Part shown: positions 49,648-58,289 of the stretch, in pieces
Position numbering within the stretch: the first letter of the stretch is position 1
Layout: every line of letters starts with the position of its first letter
Notes under the pieces: model-generated
Told to the model about the DNA's origin: nothing
Database searches by the model: none
What the model saw: the letters and a program-made list of their open reading frames with translations, nothing else
Program-made: the position numbers and the translations under genes
Source: Rhodospirillaceae bacterium
GTDB taxonomy: Bacteria > Pseudomonadota > Alphaproteobacteria > MPNO01 > UBA2964
Assembly (NCBI GenBank): GCA_002720855.1
Contig: PBIN01000006.1
Coordinates: forward strand, 1 to 64,000
Length of the DNA: 64,000 nt
Direction of reading: 5' to 3'

Positions 49648-50034
49648 TTGGCGAAGCCCGAATGGGGTGAAAAACGGATTTGTATGAGCTGCGGTGCAAA
49701 GTTCTACGACATGCTGCGCAGCCCGATCGTTTGCCCGACATGTGAGACCGAGTTTGTTCCTGCAACACCTGGCCGTGGTCGGGGTAAAGCGGCTGCTGCT
49801 GCGGCGGCTCCAGCCCCTGAACCTGCTAAGCCAACAGATGAGGAAAAAGCCGCTGAATTGACTGATGAGGATGACGAGGAGCTGCCGGACGATCCCGCCC
49901 TTGAAATCCTTGATGACGATGATGATGACGATGACGATCTGATTGAGGACGTTGCAGATCTGGGCGACGACGATGATGACGTACTCGAAGTGATCGATAG
50001 CGGTCCGGAGAAGCCAGATGATCCTGCGGGATAA
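49648..50034 (+). CDS. TIGR02300-family zinc-ribbon protein with Asp-rich tail
   Basis: A 128-residue protein starting AKPEWGEKRICMSCGAKFYDM, the TIGR02300 pattern, with four cysteines (C12, C15, C29, C32) forming a likely zinc ribbon. The rest is low complexity: an alanine/proline linker and an acidic tail with a run of nine aspartates. The start is TTG at 49648 behind a strong GGAGGA site. It diverges from aroA. The family is common in alphaproteobacteria and has no known function. Confidence 0.85.
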   Translation: MAKPEWGEKRICMSCGAKFYDMLRSPIVCPTCETEFVPATPGRGRGKAAAAAAAPAPEPAKPTDEEKAAELTDEDDEELPDDPALEILDDDDDDDDDLIEDVADLGDDDDDVLEVIDSGPEKPDDPAG

Positions 50035-50168
50035 CGGTTAACTCAGTTTACCAAGGCTGGATTAATCGATTAGGTCTTGCGCGGCGGACCACAGTTTCAG
50101 TAGTTTCCGCGTCTGCGCCGCACCGGCGGCCGAAATGACGGGCGGTTCCGCCCACCGGTAAAGAATTT

Positions 50169-50244
<76 letters not shown>

Positions 50245-50251
50245 AGTAAAT

Positions 50252-50283
50252 CAAGGGCTTAGTCAGAAATGACTAAGCCCTTG
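50252..50283 (+). terminator. Perfect 14-bp hairpin with GAAA tetraloop after tRNA-Ala
   Basis: CAAGGGCTTAGTCA and TGACTAAGCCCTTG form a perfect stem closed by a GAAA loop, 7 bp after the tRNA. There is no T-run, so classic intrinsic termination is doubtful; it may protect or define the tRNA 3' end, or supply the terminator lost when the islet inserted. Confidence 0.5.
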
Positions 50284-50459
50284 GTGTCTCTGGGTAGCAA
50301 ATTGACGCCTATTGCGTTCGAATTATCTATTTTTGCGATTGGTGGATGTCATACGAAGAATTATCAATGAATCCATAGTGAACTGAGGCGATTGGACCCA
50401 AAGACCCAACAAGCCTTCGACGGTCAATTCTCGAACACGACAGTCGACTATCCAAGGTT

Positions 50460-50915
50460 CTAATCATATTCAGAGTAATTTTTGGGATAATCCTCGATAT
50501 CCCTAGCAAGCCATAGTTCTCTGAGTTCTAAGAATTCTTCCAATGGAAATCGCTTGCGCCCCATTCTATAGCTTTTCAATTTGTGCAGAGAGTGTTGCCG
50601 ATCGATCATGTGATATAGGCGGTCGCCTAATTCCTGATAGGTCATCTCCATACAAATTTCGGGCTCATCCTCTGGCTCTTTGTCATCTTCGTGAATTTCA
50701 TCGTCTGCATAGAAACTCATCCAGAGCATTTTTCGGTCAGTCTCGTGTCTTTCGAATTCGAATATTCGGTTTCCTGGTTCATCTGGAAAGTTAACTCTAC
50801 CGCTGTCTTCATTTTTAACGACCGCCATGCAAAGTTCGATCAACAACCACAAGGGTTCCTCCCAAATATTTGAGATCCGGTAGCTAAATATTTTGCGAAA
50901 CACTGTGATATGCAA
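50460..50915 (-). CDS. Hypothetical acidic protein in the islet
   Basis: A frame of up to 151 residues with TTG at 50915, or a later start such as GTG four codons on. No family was recognised. The centre is acidic (DDEIHEDDKEPEDEPE) and the rest is mixed helix/strand-like with FPDEPGNRIFEFERHE and YQELGDRLYHMIDRQH. The size, acidity and position in an islet next to decayed genes would fit an orphan immunity protein, but no motif proves it. It is AT-rich compared with the chromosome around it. Confidence 0.5.
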   Translation of the reverse strand: MHITVFRKIFSYRISNIWEEPLWLLIELCMAVVKNEDSGRVNFPDEPGNRIFEFERHETDRKMLWMSFYADDEIHEDDKEPEDEPEICMEMTYQELGDRLYHMIDRQHSLHKLKSYRMGRKRFPLEEFLELRELWLARDIEDYPKNYSEYD

Positions 50916-50939
50916 ATGGGACCACCCAAAAGTATGTAG

Positions 50940-51068
50940 TTAGAAATGTAAATCCACCTCGGGGTCATCGGGCGGCAAATTGTCATTACTGAGCGGATCA
51001 TCTGCGTTTGGCTTGTCGTATACTTGCGCGAAATATTCTTCAATCAGGTCGATGATCTGCCCACGCAT
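50940..51068 (-). CDS. Possible 42-residue small protein or remnant in the islet
   Basis: An ATG at 51068, preceded by AAAGGG at a fair distance, opens a 42-codon frame (MRGQIIDLIEEYFAQVYD to PPDDPEVDLHF). It is acidic and has an amphipathic N-terminal helix. Its end lies about 25 bp before the next frame on the same strand. It could be a small antitoxin-like protein or the surviving end of a larger gene. Family unknown; short length keeps confidence low. Confidence 0.35.
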   Translation of the reverse strand: MRGQIIDLIEEYFAQVYDKPNADDPLSNDNLPPDDPEVDLHF

Positions 51069-51502
51069 GATCGTGCCCTTTCTATTATTTATCAGTGCAT
51101 TCGTCTCTTAAGAGGTCACCAGTAACCATCTTCCCATTCGAAATCCGGCAAACACCCCTCATTTCGAACTATTCGGTCGTCTACTGACATCCAAATTTAT
51201 CGATGCTCCCAACATACAATGGTACCTTCAAAATAGTCCTTGTACTCATGCTCGATAAGCAACTCACAATCCACAAGCTGCTCATTTTTTCCACGGGGAA
51301 TCAGAAATATTCACTGCTGGACTTTTTATATCCTCGACGGAGAAATGCAGGCTGGCGTATCTGCACACTGTAGCTTCATCAGCTGCAAATACGTCACGGG
51401 AAGAATTTTGCCGCCTGTTCTTCCAGTAAGGGTCATCGGATTCGACAGGAGTAGGTCTGAAGACGGGCATGCCAAGAGCTCCTACACTTCCATTCAAAAC
51501 CT

Positions 51503-51706
51503 TTAAGAATCTTGACCCTGCAATCCCTCTCTGCATTTGAACTTCATTCCGCAGTAGAGAGTGTAACCACCGCGCTTGTAGAGCATCTTGTAGACATATG
51601 TATCTCGAGTTGAACTGTAGTTTTTAATCTTTGTCTGTCCCGCCTCTGCAATCGGTGGCAAGGCAACTATCCAAATACAAGATGCAGCAAACGCCGATCT
51701 AACCAT
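51503..51706 (-). pseudogene. Exported protein fragment resembling the start of an EndA-type endonuclease I
   Basis: The frame from ATG 51706 gives 67 residues: a signal peptide (AASCIWIVALPPIAEA) and then YKMLYKRGGYTLYCGMKF. The TLYCG motif resembles the N-terminal part of endonuclease I (EndA), which normally continues into an EHV-P catalytic segment. That segment is absent in all three frames downstream, so this is likely a truncated remnant. The downstream frame RGIAGSRFLKVLNGSVGALG suggests further decayed coding. The EndA call is tentative. Confidence 0.4.
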
Positions 51707-51942
51707 TGCAAGTCCAACTTGTTTATTGATCAACTCACTCTACCAATAATTGATTGTCTTCTTGATGGGGAGTCGCAAGTTTGGTTAACAGTCTTCCTGC
51801 CAACACAACAGGCCACCACCGACGATGTTGCGGGTTATTGCGCCTATGAAATTGAACAAGGCATTAAACTGAACACACTGGACCCAGTCAAATGAAGAAT
51901 GTATTCCGCTACCTTCGAATTTCGGAGGGAGTAAAGTCTGGT

Positions 51943-51962
51943 CACCTGGCTCGTACCAGGTG
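51943..51962. repeat. Inverted repeat before the small membrane gene
   Basis: CACCTGG and CCAGGTG form a perfect 7-bp inverted repeat with a 6-base loop, 29 bp upstream of the start codon at 51992. It could be an operator or a leader hairpin for the two-gene islet unit. Confidence 0.4.
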
Positions 51963-51991
51963 GATCGATTGACGGACAGTGGGTGGATCGA

Positions 51992-52255
51992 ATGACTGAC
52001 AAAAGAAATATTATCCGAGTTTTGGGTAGGTGGTTCTATATTTTTTTCATGGGGTTTGCCGTTTTGTGGTGGTTCAGTGCAGTTTTGTGGTTCGGAATTA
52101 GTTTTTTCAGCCCTGACGGTAAATATGGCAGCGTGCCTATTTGGAGCTTTGCGTTCGGAATTTTAGTAGTCGGTTTGATCATTTTTGGCATTGGCCGTTT
52201 GGTGTTACGGCTTACAAATGGTACAGGCTACACTTTTTTGGGCCTTCCAAAATGA
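51992..52255 (+). CDS. Small two-helix membrane protein in the islet
   Basis: An 87-residue protein with two hydrophobic helices (WFYIFFMGFAVLWWFSAVLW and FAFGILVVGLIIFGIGRLVL) and short charged ends. No family was recognised. The ATG at 51992 is preferred to the GTG at 51983. Its stop overlaps the next gene's ATG (ATGA at 52252-52255), so the two genes are translated together and may make a membrane-soluble pair. Confidence 0.55.
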   Translation: MTDKRNIIRVLGRWFYIFFMGFAVLWWFSAVLWFGISFFSPDGKYGSVPIWSFAFGILVVGLIIFGIGRLVLRLTNGTGYTFLGLPK

Positions 52256-52461
52256 CAGAATGGCGCAAACAAAAAATGCGGGTCCTCCCTGATGCAATGT
52301 ATGGTCAGGGTTGGTGGGGTCACATGCACGACGAACAAGCGGAAGAAGCAAAAGCGCAAGTTGGTGGTCATCGTGCCCGTTTATTGTCAATTGATAGAAA
52401 GGCTACCTATGGGCAGGCAGCAGAGGAGTTGGAGACGCGGATGATTGAGCGGGATTGGTAA
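52252..52461 (+). CDS. Hypothetical small soluble protein, coupled to the membrane protein
   Basis: A 69-residue protein rich in charged residues, starting MTEWRKQKMRVLPDAMYGQ and ending with a predicted helix (GQAAEELETRMIERDW). No known family. It overlaps the upstream membrane gene by 4 bp. Together they are the most intact cargo of the islet. Function unknown. Confidence 0.5.
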   Translation: MTEWRKQKMRVLPDAMYGQGWWGHMHDEQAEEAKAQVGGHRARLLSIDRKATYGQAAEELETRMIERDW

Positions 52462-52644
52462 TGGCAAAAGTTGACCTCGGTTAGAGCGCTAATGCCATCT
52501 GGATCGATAGCGCGTGTGGTGGATAACGCTGCAGCCTCTCCTAATACCTACAGAATCTGAATATGAGTCTGTGGTTCGGAGTTTTGCAGCGACCAGGCTG
52601 CACCTTCCATGTCGTGGATCAGCTGATCTAACGAAAGGCTTTCT

Positions 52645-52659
52645 GATTGGCTCCACCAA
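52645..52659 (+). repeat. Right attachment repeat (att)
   Basis: GATTGGCTCCACCAA, identical to the tRNA-Ala 3' end at 50231-50245. It is not part of a second tRNA, since no acceptor or anticodon stem precedes it. It marks the right end of the islet. Confidence 0.75.
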
Positions 52660-52663
52660 ATTG

Positions 52664-52697
52664 AAATGGGCCCTGTTGTTTAAGCAGGGCTCTTTTT
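52664..52697 (+). terminator. Displaced tRNA-Ala terminator
   Basis: GGGCCCTG pairs with CAGGGCTC across TTGTTTAAG and is followed by TTTTT. Four bases separate it from the right att copy, the spacing expected of the original tRNA-Ala terminator before the islet inserted. Confidence 0.78.
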
Positions 52698-52782
52698 ATG
52701 CAACTGTTTGTACATTGGACGGGAAACCGCTTAGCTGGTTAAACTGAGGCAGGCTTTTAGATCCGGGACAAATTTCCGAAAT

Positions 52783-54045
52783 ATGCTCAAACAATTACCT
52801 CGTGAACCGGTTTGGGTTTCCTGGCTTTATGTCGCGCTGTGCGCCGCGACGATCTTTGCCACCGTGCCTTTCGGGCGGCTCCTTACAGATTACATAAACG
52901 AATATTTCGACGACTGGATTTTTATTGCGTTGGTCGTGGTTGTTTTTGTCCTCACGATAGCGGCGATTGTTCGCTTTCTAATCCTTAACCGGGGCGCTAC
53001 ATTCTGGTCATACTTTTGGCTGGCCGTAATATCTATTATATTTTGCAGCTATGCCTACAGCCTGCGCGACAACGCCGTCGAGACACTCCATTTTATCGAA
53101 TACGGCTTGCTGGGTGTTTTAATCTATCGAGCCTTGAGTCACCGGGTGCGGGACCTAAGCATCTATCCTGCGACGCTATGCATCGGATTTGTCATTGGCG
53201 TATTGGACGAAGGAATCCAATGGATGACGCCGCAGCGCGTCTGGGATATGCGGGATATTGCCCTTAATAGTACTGCTGTGGTGTTGACGCAGGCCGGAAT
53301 CGGTCTTGGGCTAAAACCTGCAATCATTTCAGTAAGTTTCAGTGCCAAAGGCGTCGTTCTTTTGTGCAGAGTTCTGGCATTAGCCGTTTTTTCTTTCGGT
53401 GTATGTCTGTTAAACACGCCGAATGTGATTGATCGATATGTCGATCTCCTTCCCGGCGGCGCGGAAATTCGCAAAAAGTCCAGTCAAATGGCCGAGTACG
53501 GATTTCTGTATAAGGATCCGGAAATCGGTGTGTTCCGATCCCGTTTCGATCCCAAATCACTGAAAGAGCAGGATCAAACACAGAGCAGCCGGGCTGCAAA
53601 GGTTCTTGATCAGTATCCCGATGTGCCGCTTTATCCAGATTTCTTCGAAAAATACACGGTAATCAATGACCGGTTTATTCATGAGGCGGGTGTACATCTC
53701 TTTCGTCGCGAGAAATATCTCGACCGGTTCCTGGATTTTTTAGAGGACAATGTAAGGGGTGCGAAATTCGATAGGGCGGCCCATCTTGCATGGCGAGAGA
53801 CACGAATTTTGGAAAAATATTACGGGAAGACGCTTGGTCTTTCTCGATATGACATTCCGCCTAAAAGAAGGGCAATGCTTGATGCGGCGCAAAACCCCAA
53901 AAGAAGCTATGAAAGCCCCGTAAGTAAAGCGCTTATAACCGGTTTGACTTATGGCCAGGTCGCATGGGGTACAGCCTTCCTTATAATTTTACTGCTGGGC
54001 GGTAGCTATCTTTACAGCCGGCGCATAAACGATAAAGCTGCGTAA
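52783..54045 (+). CDS. VanZ-like membrane protein with C-terminal soluble domain
   Basis: A 420-residue protein. The first 200 residues hold about six membrane helices and a VanZ-like core (HFIEYGLLG, then GVLDEGIQWMTPQRVWDMRDIALN). A further helix follows at about 195, then a 180-residue soluble segment (GFLYKDPEIGVFRSRF to AHLAWRETRILEKYYG), and a last helix (AFLIILLLGGSYLY). The C-terminal part has no recognised family. The metallophosphoesterase gene begins 32 bp later. VanZ is tied to teicoplanin resistance elsewhere, but here no resistance role is suggested. Confidence 0.72.
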   Translation: MLKQLPREPVWVSWLYVALCAATIFATVPFGRLLTDYINEYFDDWIFIALVVVVFVLTIAAIVRFLILNRGATFWSYFWLAVISIIFCSYAYSLRDNAVETLHFIEYGLLGVLIYRALSHRVRDLSIYPATLCIGFVIGVLDEGIQWMTPQRVWDMRDIALNSTAVVLTQAGIGLGLKPAIISVSFSAKGVVLLCRVLALAVFSFGVCLLNTPNVIDRYVDLLPGGAEIRKKSSQMAEYGFLYKDPEIGVFRSRFDPKSLKEQDQTQSSRAAKVLDQYPDVPLYPDFFEKYTVINDRFIHEAGVHLFRREKYLDRFLDFLEDNVRGAKFDRAAHLAWRETRILEKYYGKTLGLSRYDIPPKRRAMLDAAQNPKRSYESPVSKALITGLTYGQVAWGTAFLIILLLGGSYLYSRRINDKAA

Positions 54046-54077
54046 AACTCGTGATCAACAGTTAGCAAGAGGAACCA

Positions 54078-55007
54078 ATGGTTGATCGTAGAACGGTTTT
54101 AAGTGGGCTCGGGGCAGGCGCGGTTTCACTTGCGACATCGTGGCCGCGTTCGATGAGTTGGGCTTCCTCTGGGTCCGCCAAGGGTCAGCTGCGATTTGCT
54201 TTCTTCACAGATGTTCACGCGCGGACTGAGTGGGAGACACCAGTTGCGTTGGCCAAGGCTGCGAAATCGATCAATACCCAAAAACCGGATCTGGTCATCG
54301 CTGGCGGCGATCTTATTACCGACGGCTTTACATCTTTGCCTGAGGAAGTTACGCCGCGTTGGGACACCTATATGAAGAATTTGCACAATGCCATCGAGGG
54401 CGATGTGCATCCAACAATCGGAAATCATGACCTCGTTGCGGCAAATCCGGCAGACGGCTCAAAACCGAGTTCCGACCCTCGTGCAGAATTTCGCAAACGA
54501 ATGAAACTGGATCGTACCTTTTACACCTTCGATGCCATGGGATATCGAATATTTATTCTCGATTCCATATATGTCATTCGCGGCAAGCTACAATATCAGG
54601 GATTAATCGGTCCTGAGCAGATGAACTGGTTGCGGGAAGAACTTTCGAAAACGCCCAACGATATGCCGATTGTTTTGGTGAGCCATATTCCATTGCTTAC
54701 GGCGTTTTATGCGGCGACCCGAGGTGCGCTCGAAGGAGGCAAGCCCAATCGTGTAATGGTCAACAACCGGGGCGTTCTGGATCAGTTTCGGGATCATAAT
54801 TTGTTACTTGTCCTGCAGGGACATTTGCATGCCCAGGAGGTCATCCGCTGGCGTAACACGACGTTTATTACCGGTGGTGCATTATGTGCAAAATGGTGGC
54901 GGGGAAGCTGGTACGGCACGGAAGAAGGATTCAACGTCATTACGCTCCGCGAAAATCATGTCGACTGGAAATATGTCGATTATGGCTGGGAGGCGAAGCG
55001 GCCCTAG
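54078..55007 (+). CDS. Exported metallophosphoesterase (calcineurin-like), Tat-type signal
   Basis: A 309-residue enzyme of the calcineurin-like phosphoesterase family. All metal motifs are present: FTDVHA (D45, H47), AGGDLI (D78), IGNHD (N116, H117), VSHIPLL and QGHLHAQ. The N-terminus DRRTVLSGLGAGAVSLATS is a twin-arginine signal, so the folded enzyme is exported. Its layout resembles CpdA-like and alkaline phosphodiesterase groups; the substrate is unknown. It probably forms an operon with the VanZ-like gene, and its end is 3 bp from the convergent YihY gene. Confidence 0.83.
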   Translation: MVDRRTVLSGLGAGAVSLATSWPRSMSWASSGSAKGQLRFAFFTDVHARTEWETPVALAKAAKSINTQKPDLVIAGGDLITDGFTSLPEEVTPRWDTYMKNLHNAIEGDVHPTIGNHDLVAANPADGSKPSSDPRAEFRKRMKLDRTFYTFDAMGYRIFILDSIYVIRGKLQYQGLIGPEQMNWLREELSKTPNDMPIVLVSHIPLLTAFYAATRGALEGGKPNRVMVNNRGVLDQFRDHNLLLVLQGHLHAQEVIRWRNTTFITGGALCAKWWRGSWYGTEEGFNVITLRENHVDWKYVDYGWEAKRP

Positions 55008-55010
55008 AAC

Positions 55011-56366
55011 TTATTCAGCAGCAACAGGGGTCATTGGCTGGACGGCGTTATCCACCAAATCGCCGATCGTTTTATCAGCCAGCGCTTCCGCATGTGTTGT
55101 GTCAAGCATATCGAAAACACTATCGAGGCCTGATGCCGATCGAATGCTGTCTGGTGAAATCGAATCCGATTCCCCGACAGAGCGCATTACTGCCAATACT
55201 TCACTGAGCCTTATTGTATTGGGCGATCGCGTCGGTAACCATTGTTGAGGGCTGTCACCTGTCGCGACAATAAATTCTTCTTTTGCAAGTAGCTCAATGA
55301 GTTGCACTACCGTTTCATTTCGTAATCCGGTTCGTTGTGCCAACTCTGTTGAGGTGGGCCGGTTCCTCTCCGCCAAAAAGTCAGCCGCGATCTCCGTCAT
55401 GACTGTCAGTCCAGCACGTTCCATCATACGGGGACTAAGCGCGGGATCGGTTCTTTCCAACATAACCCGATCCGGATTTTGGTGATAAAACGCGACGCTT
55501 GCACCGATAAGCAAAACTAGCCAAGCGACATAGAGCCAGAGCATAAAAAAGATCAAAGCCGCGAATGCGGAATAGATCGCCGTATATTGAGCTGAAGAAA
55601 CGACAAAGGCGGTAAATGCCCAACCTGCAAAATGCCACAAGATGCTTGCGACGGCGGCGCCGATCATTGCGGACAGAACGCGTACCCGCGTGTTCGGCAT
55701 AAATACGTAAATGAAGGTAAAGGCGAAAATAACCAGAACGACAGGTACCAGGGATCCAGCGGTGTGGATGGCTGAACCAATAGGATCGATACCTTTAAGT
55801 GAGGTAACGATCCTGTGGTTCATCAATGAAGCGCTAATACCCAGCGATGTGAATACAAGCACAGGACCGATAATAATTACGGACAAGTAACCGGAGAACC
55901 GTTGCGCGAGTGGACGAATTTGCGGCACATGCCAAATATAATTGAAGGCGTATTCAATTTTTTGCATGAGCGAAATAACGGTATAGAGCAACAGCGCGAG
56001 ACCAAGCGATCCCAATACACCGGCTTTAACATTCGCGACGATTTCTATGATTTTTTCGCCTATCGCGATGCCTTCGGCGCCAAAATTCAGTAACGACCGC
56101 ATCATCGCCGTTTCAAGCTGTTCGTTGACGCCAAAACCTTTCAGCACCGAAAAGCTGACTGCCAGCAAGGGCACAATCGACAGAATCGTTGTGTAGACGA
56201 GGCTCATTGCCCGAAGGTTGAGATCGCCGCGGCTAAGATCGGATATGACAACCCAAGTGGTGCGCGCACTTCGTAACCCGAATCGAGGCCAGAAACGGAG
56301 GGCGTTCAAATCCGGTTTCCAAATCCAGGCCCGGATCAATTGCGGCAACAACCAAAAATCTTTCAT
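55011..56366 (-). CDS. YihY/BrkB family inner-membrane protein
   Basis: A 451-residue protein with the YihY/BrkB core of about six helices (SLVYTTILSIVPLLAVSFSVLKGF, then FMLWLYVAWLVLLIGASVAFYHQN). The C-terminal 150 residues are soluble, and the part from TELAQRTGLRNETVVQLIELL looks like a winged-helix fold often found in this class. The family was once called RNase BN, but that is wrong; its function is unknown, possibly transport or envelope. It is the only gene on its strand between convergent and divergent neighbours. Confidence 0.85.
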   Translation of the reverse strand: MKDFWLLPQLIRAWIWKPDLNALRFWPRFGLRSARTTWVVISDLSRGDLNLRAMSLVYTTILSIVPLLAVSFSVLKGFGVNEQLETAMMRSLLNFGAEGIAIGEKIIEIVANVKAGVLGSLGLALLLYTVISLMQKIEYAFNYIWHVPQIRPLAQRFSGYLSVIIIGPVLVFTSLGISASLMNHRIVTSLKGIDPIGSAIHTAGSLVPVVLVIFAFTFIYVFMPNTRVRVLSAMIGAAVASILWHFAGWAFTAFVVSSAQYTAIYSAFAALIFFMLWLYVAWLVLLIGASVAFYHQNPDRVMLERTDPALSPRMMERAGLTVMTEIAADFLAERNRPTSTELAQRTGLRNETVVQLIELLAKEEFIVATGDSPQQWLPTRSPNTIRLSEVLAVMRSVGESDSISPDSIRSASGLDSVFDMLDTTHAEALADKTIGDLVDNAVQPMTPVAAE

Positions 56367-56457
56367 CTTTACTTCTCAGCGACGTTAGCTTGGCCCAGAC
56401 TACATTAGTAAGCTAGAGAATTGGCCTAAAAAGTTATTGTCCCCAAATGGTGCAAAT

Positions 56458-56486
56458 CTTGTTCTAGCCACAACTATTCCCTATAT
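56458..56486 (+). promoter_or_regulatory. Heat-shock (RpoH-type) promoter before hsp20
   Basis: CTTG (56458-56461), an 18-bp spacer and CCTATAT (56480-56486) fit the alphaproteobacterial sigma-32 pattern CTTG-N17/18-CCTATNT. It lies about 90 bp upstream of the Hsp20 start codon, leaving a leader long enough for a thermosensor structure. Confidence 0.62.
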
Positions 56487-56575
56487 GAAAGCCGTAGGGC
56501 GCCCAATAGGGGCCTTGAATGCGTTTCCGGATTGGGGGAGCGCCACAAAATAACCTGCTCATTAGGAGAGGTCCC

Positions 56576-57049
56576 ATGTCTAGAATCTCGCTATTTAACA
56601 GCCCGTTTTTGCTTGGATTTGATGAACTCGAGAATTTGCTCGATCGAACTGCCAAGGCATCCTCCGACGGATACCCACCCTACAATATCGAACAGGTTGC
56701 CGACGATGGCCTTAGGATTAGCCTCGCCGTCGCAGGGTTTAACGACGACGAACTGAGTGTCGTTGTCGAAGACAGGCAGCTCATCATCAAAGGGAAACAA
56801 TCGGAAGACGAGGGACGGGTCTATTTGCATCGCGGCATTGCCGCGCGCCAATTTCAACGATCTTTTGTCCTGGCTGAGGGTATTGAGGTGACAGGCGCTG
56901 CGCTAAATAACGGCCTGCTTCATGTTGATTTGATCCGGCCAAAAATTGAAACGCGGAAAAAGGTCATAAAAATTAATACCGGTGATGTCGACGCATCCAG
57001 CGATGATGATCTCGCAATTAGGGTCGAGACGAAAAACGTTTCCGCCTGA
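56576..57049 (+). CDS. Small heat-shock protein, Hsp20/alpha-crystallin family
   Basis: A 157-residue IbpA-type chaperone. The N-terminus MSRISLFNSPFLLGFDELENLL precedes an alpha-crystallin domain (YNIEQVADDGLRISLAVAGF to HRGIAARQFQRSFVLAEGI), and VIKIN near the end is the I-x-I motif. It holds unfolding proteins during heat stress. The ATG at 56576 follows a GGAGAGG site; an upstream start at 56519 is disfavoured. A sigma-32-type promoter precedes it. Confidence 0.92.
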   Translation: MSRISLFNSPFLLGFDELENLLDRTAKASSDGYPPYNIEQVADDGLRISLAVAGFNDDELSVVVEDRQLIIKGKQSEDEGRVYLHRGIAARQFQRSFVLAEGIEVTGAALNNGLLHVDLIRPKIETRKKVIKINTGDVDASSDDDLAIRVETKNVSA

Positions 57050-57075
57050 AGGGACGCCCATAACCTGCTAGGATT

Positions 57076-57540
57076 TTATGCTGCGCTAATTGCAGTGCCT
57101 GACAGGAGAAGTTTGCAAAGAGAGCTGTCGTCATTCGCCGCACGCAATTTCTTGCACATTTCTCCGTCGCGGAACAATCTTGAAATTCTTGCCAGCGCTT
57201 TTAGGTGATCAGCACCGGCACTCTCGGGTGCGAGTAATAGAAAAACCATATCGACAGCTTGGTCATCGACAGCTTCAAAATCGACCGGCTGCTCAAGTTT
57301 TGCAAAAACGCCGTATAAACGATCCAGTTCGGGCAACTTACCGTGTGGAATAGCGACGCCGCGCCCAATTCCCGTTGTGCCCAGTCGCTCACGTTCAAGG
57401 AGGACGTCAAATATCGCCCGTTCATTTTGACCACTAACCTTCGCCGCTTGTGCGGCTAATTCTTGCAGGGCCTGCTTCTTGCTTGTCGCGCGAACGGTTG
57501 AGACAACACTCTCGGGCGAAAGTAAGTCACAAATTTCCAT
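57076..57540 (-). CDS. ptsN: PTS IIA-like nitrogen-regulatory protein (EIIA-Ntr)
   Basis: A 154-residue EIIA domain with the phospho-accepting histidine H66 in VAIPHGKL and TTGIGRGVAI before it. It is the end of the rpoN-hpf-ptsN order that is widespread in proteobacteria. It takes phosphate from HPr or NPr, whose gene here lies at 24518, and regulates potassium and stress responses in relatives. The enzyme I gene is not in the window. Confidence 0.94.
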   Translation of the reverse strand: MEICDLLSPESVVSTVRATSKKQALQELAAQAAKVSGQNERAIFDVLLERERLGTTGIGRGVAIPHGKLPELDRLYGVFAKLEQPVDFEAVDDQAVDMVFLLLAPESAGADHLKALARISRLFRDGEMCKKLRAANDDSSLCKLLLSGTAISAA

Positions 57541-57564
57541 GTTTCATCCTTGATCGTTTGATTT

Positions 57565-58146
57565 CTATGATTTCGCTGGCGTTGGATCAAGCCAACCGAT
57601 GTTCCCGTCGGCACGTCGATATACGACGTTTATGCCACCGTGAGCCTTATTTTGAAAAACCAATGCCGAGCTGTTATTAACATCCATATGCATGACGGCT
57701 TCACTCACCGTCAGATTTAAGACGGTTGTTGACATTTCTGCGATGATAACCGGTGAAGCATCTGGGTCGATAATATCCTCATCATCGGGATTCTGTTCGA
57801 TGACGTATTTTGGCGCTTCAAATGAGGCAATATCGGCCGATTTTTTACGATGATCGTTAAGCCGCCGTTTATATCGGCGTATCTGTTTTGCAATACGTTC
57901 GAGTGCACTATCAAATGACCCGTAAGCATCTTCGGTGCTTGCTCTGCCGTGCATTTGGATGTTTCGGGCAATGTGAACAACGATATCTGTGCGAATTTGT
58001 TTTCCGCTCGCCTCTTTGGTCAAGACGACATTTGCGTCTAAGGCATGGTCGAAGTACTTCTCAACTGAATCCGTCACATGGGATTTGATATGCTGCTTTA
58101 AGGCATCACCAACATCAAGCTGTTTGGCCGGAACTGTAATTTCCAT
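57565..58146 (-). CDS. hpf: Ribosome hibernation promoting factor, long form
   Basis: A 193-residue long HPF. The N-terminal S30AE domain (MEITVPAKQLDVGDALKQHI) is followed by an acidic linker and a C-terminal dimerisation domain (VSEAVMHMDVNNSSALVF). Long HPF pairs two ribosomes into 100S particles in resting cells. It lies between rpoN and ptsN on the same strand. The 143 bp between rpoN and hpf shows no further gene. Confidence 0.94.
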   Translation of the reverse strand: MEITVPAKQLDVGDALKQHIKSHVTDSVEKYFDHALDANVVLTKEASGKQIRTDIVVHIARNIQMHGRASTEDAYGSFDSALERIAKQIRRYKRRLNDHRKKSADIASFEAPKYVIEQNPDDEDIIDPDASPVIIAEMSTTVLNLTVSEAVMHMDVNNSSALVFQNKAHGGINVVYRRADGNIGWLDPTPAKS

Positions 58147-58289
58147 CGGAACCCTTGTTCAGCTGCAGCAGAATTCCACTTCCTCGGTCCAAAATATCGT
58201 CGTCATTTCTTTTTGGGACCTTCTGCCGGCGGGAAAATAGTGCTGCTGCGACCCGAAAGTCAACCTGTTGGTTTCGTCGGTTATGTGCC

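Noticed and set aside
50245..52644. CRISPR array or insertion sequence in the islet
   Set aside because: No regularly spaced repeats, no terminal inverted repeats and no transposase frame were found.
52645..52659. Second tRNA-Ala gene
   Set aside because: Only the 3' end of the tRNA is present, with no D arm or anticodon arm before it, so it is an attachment repeat and not a gene.
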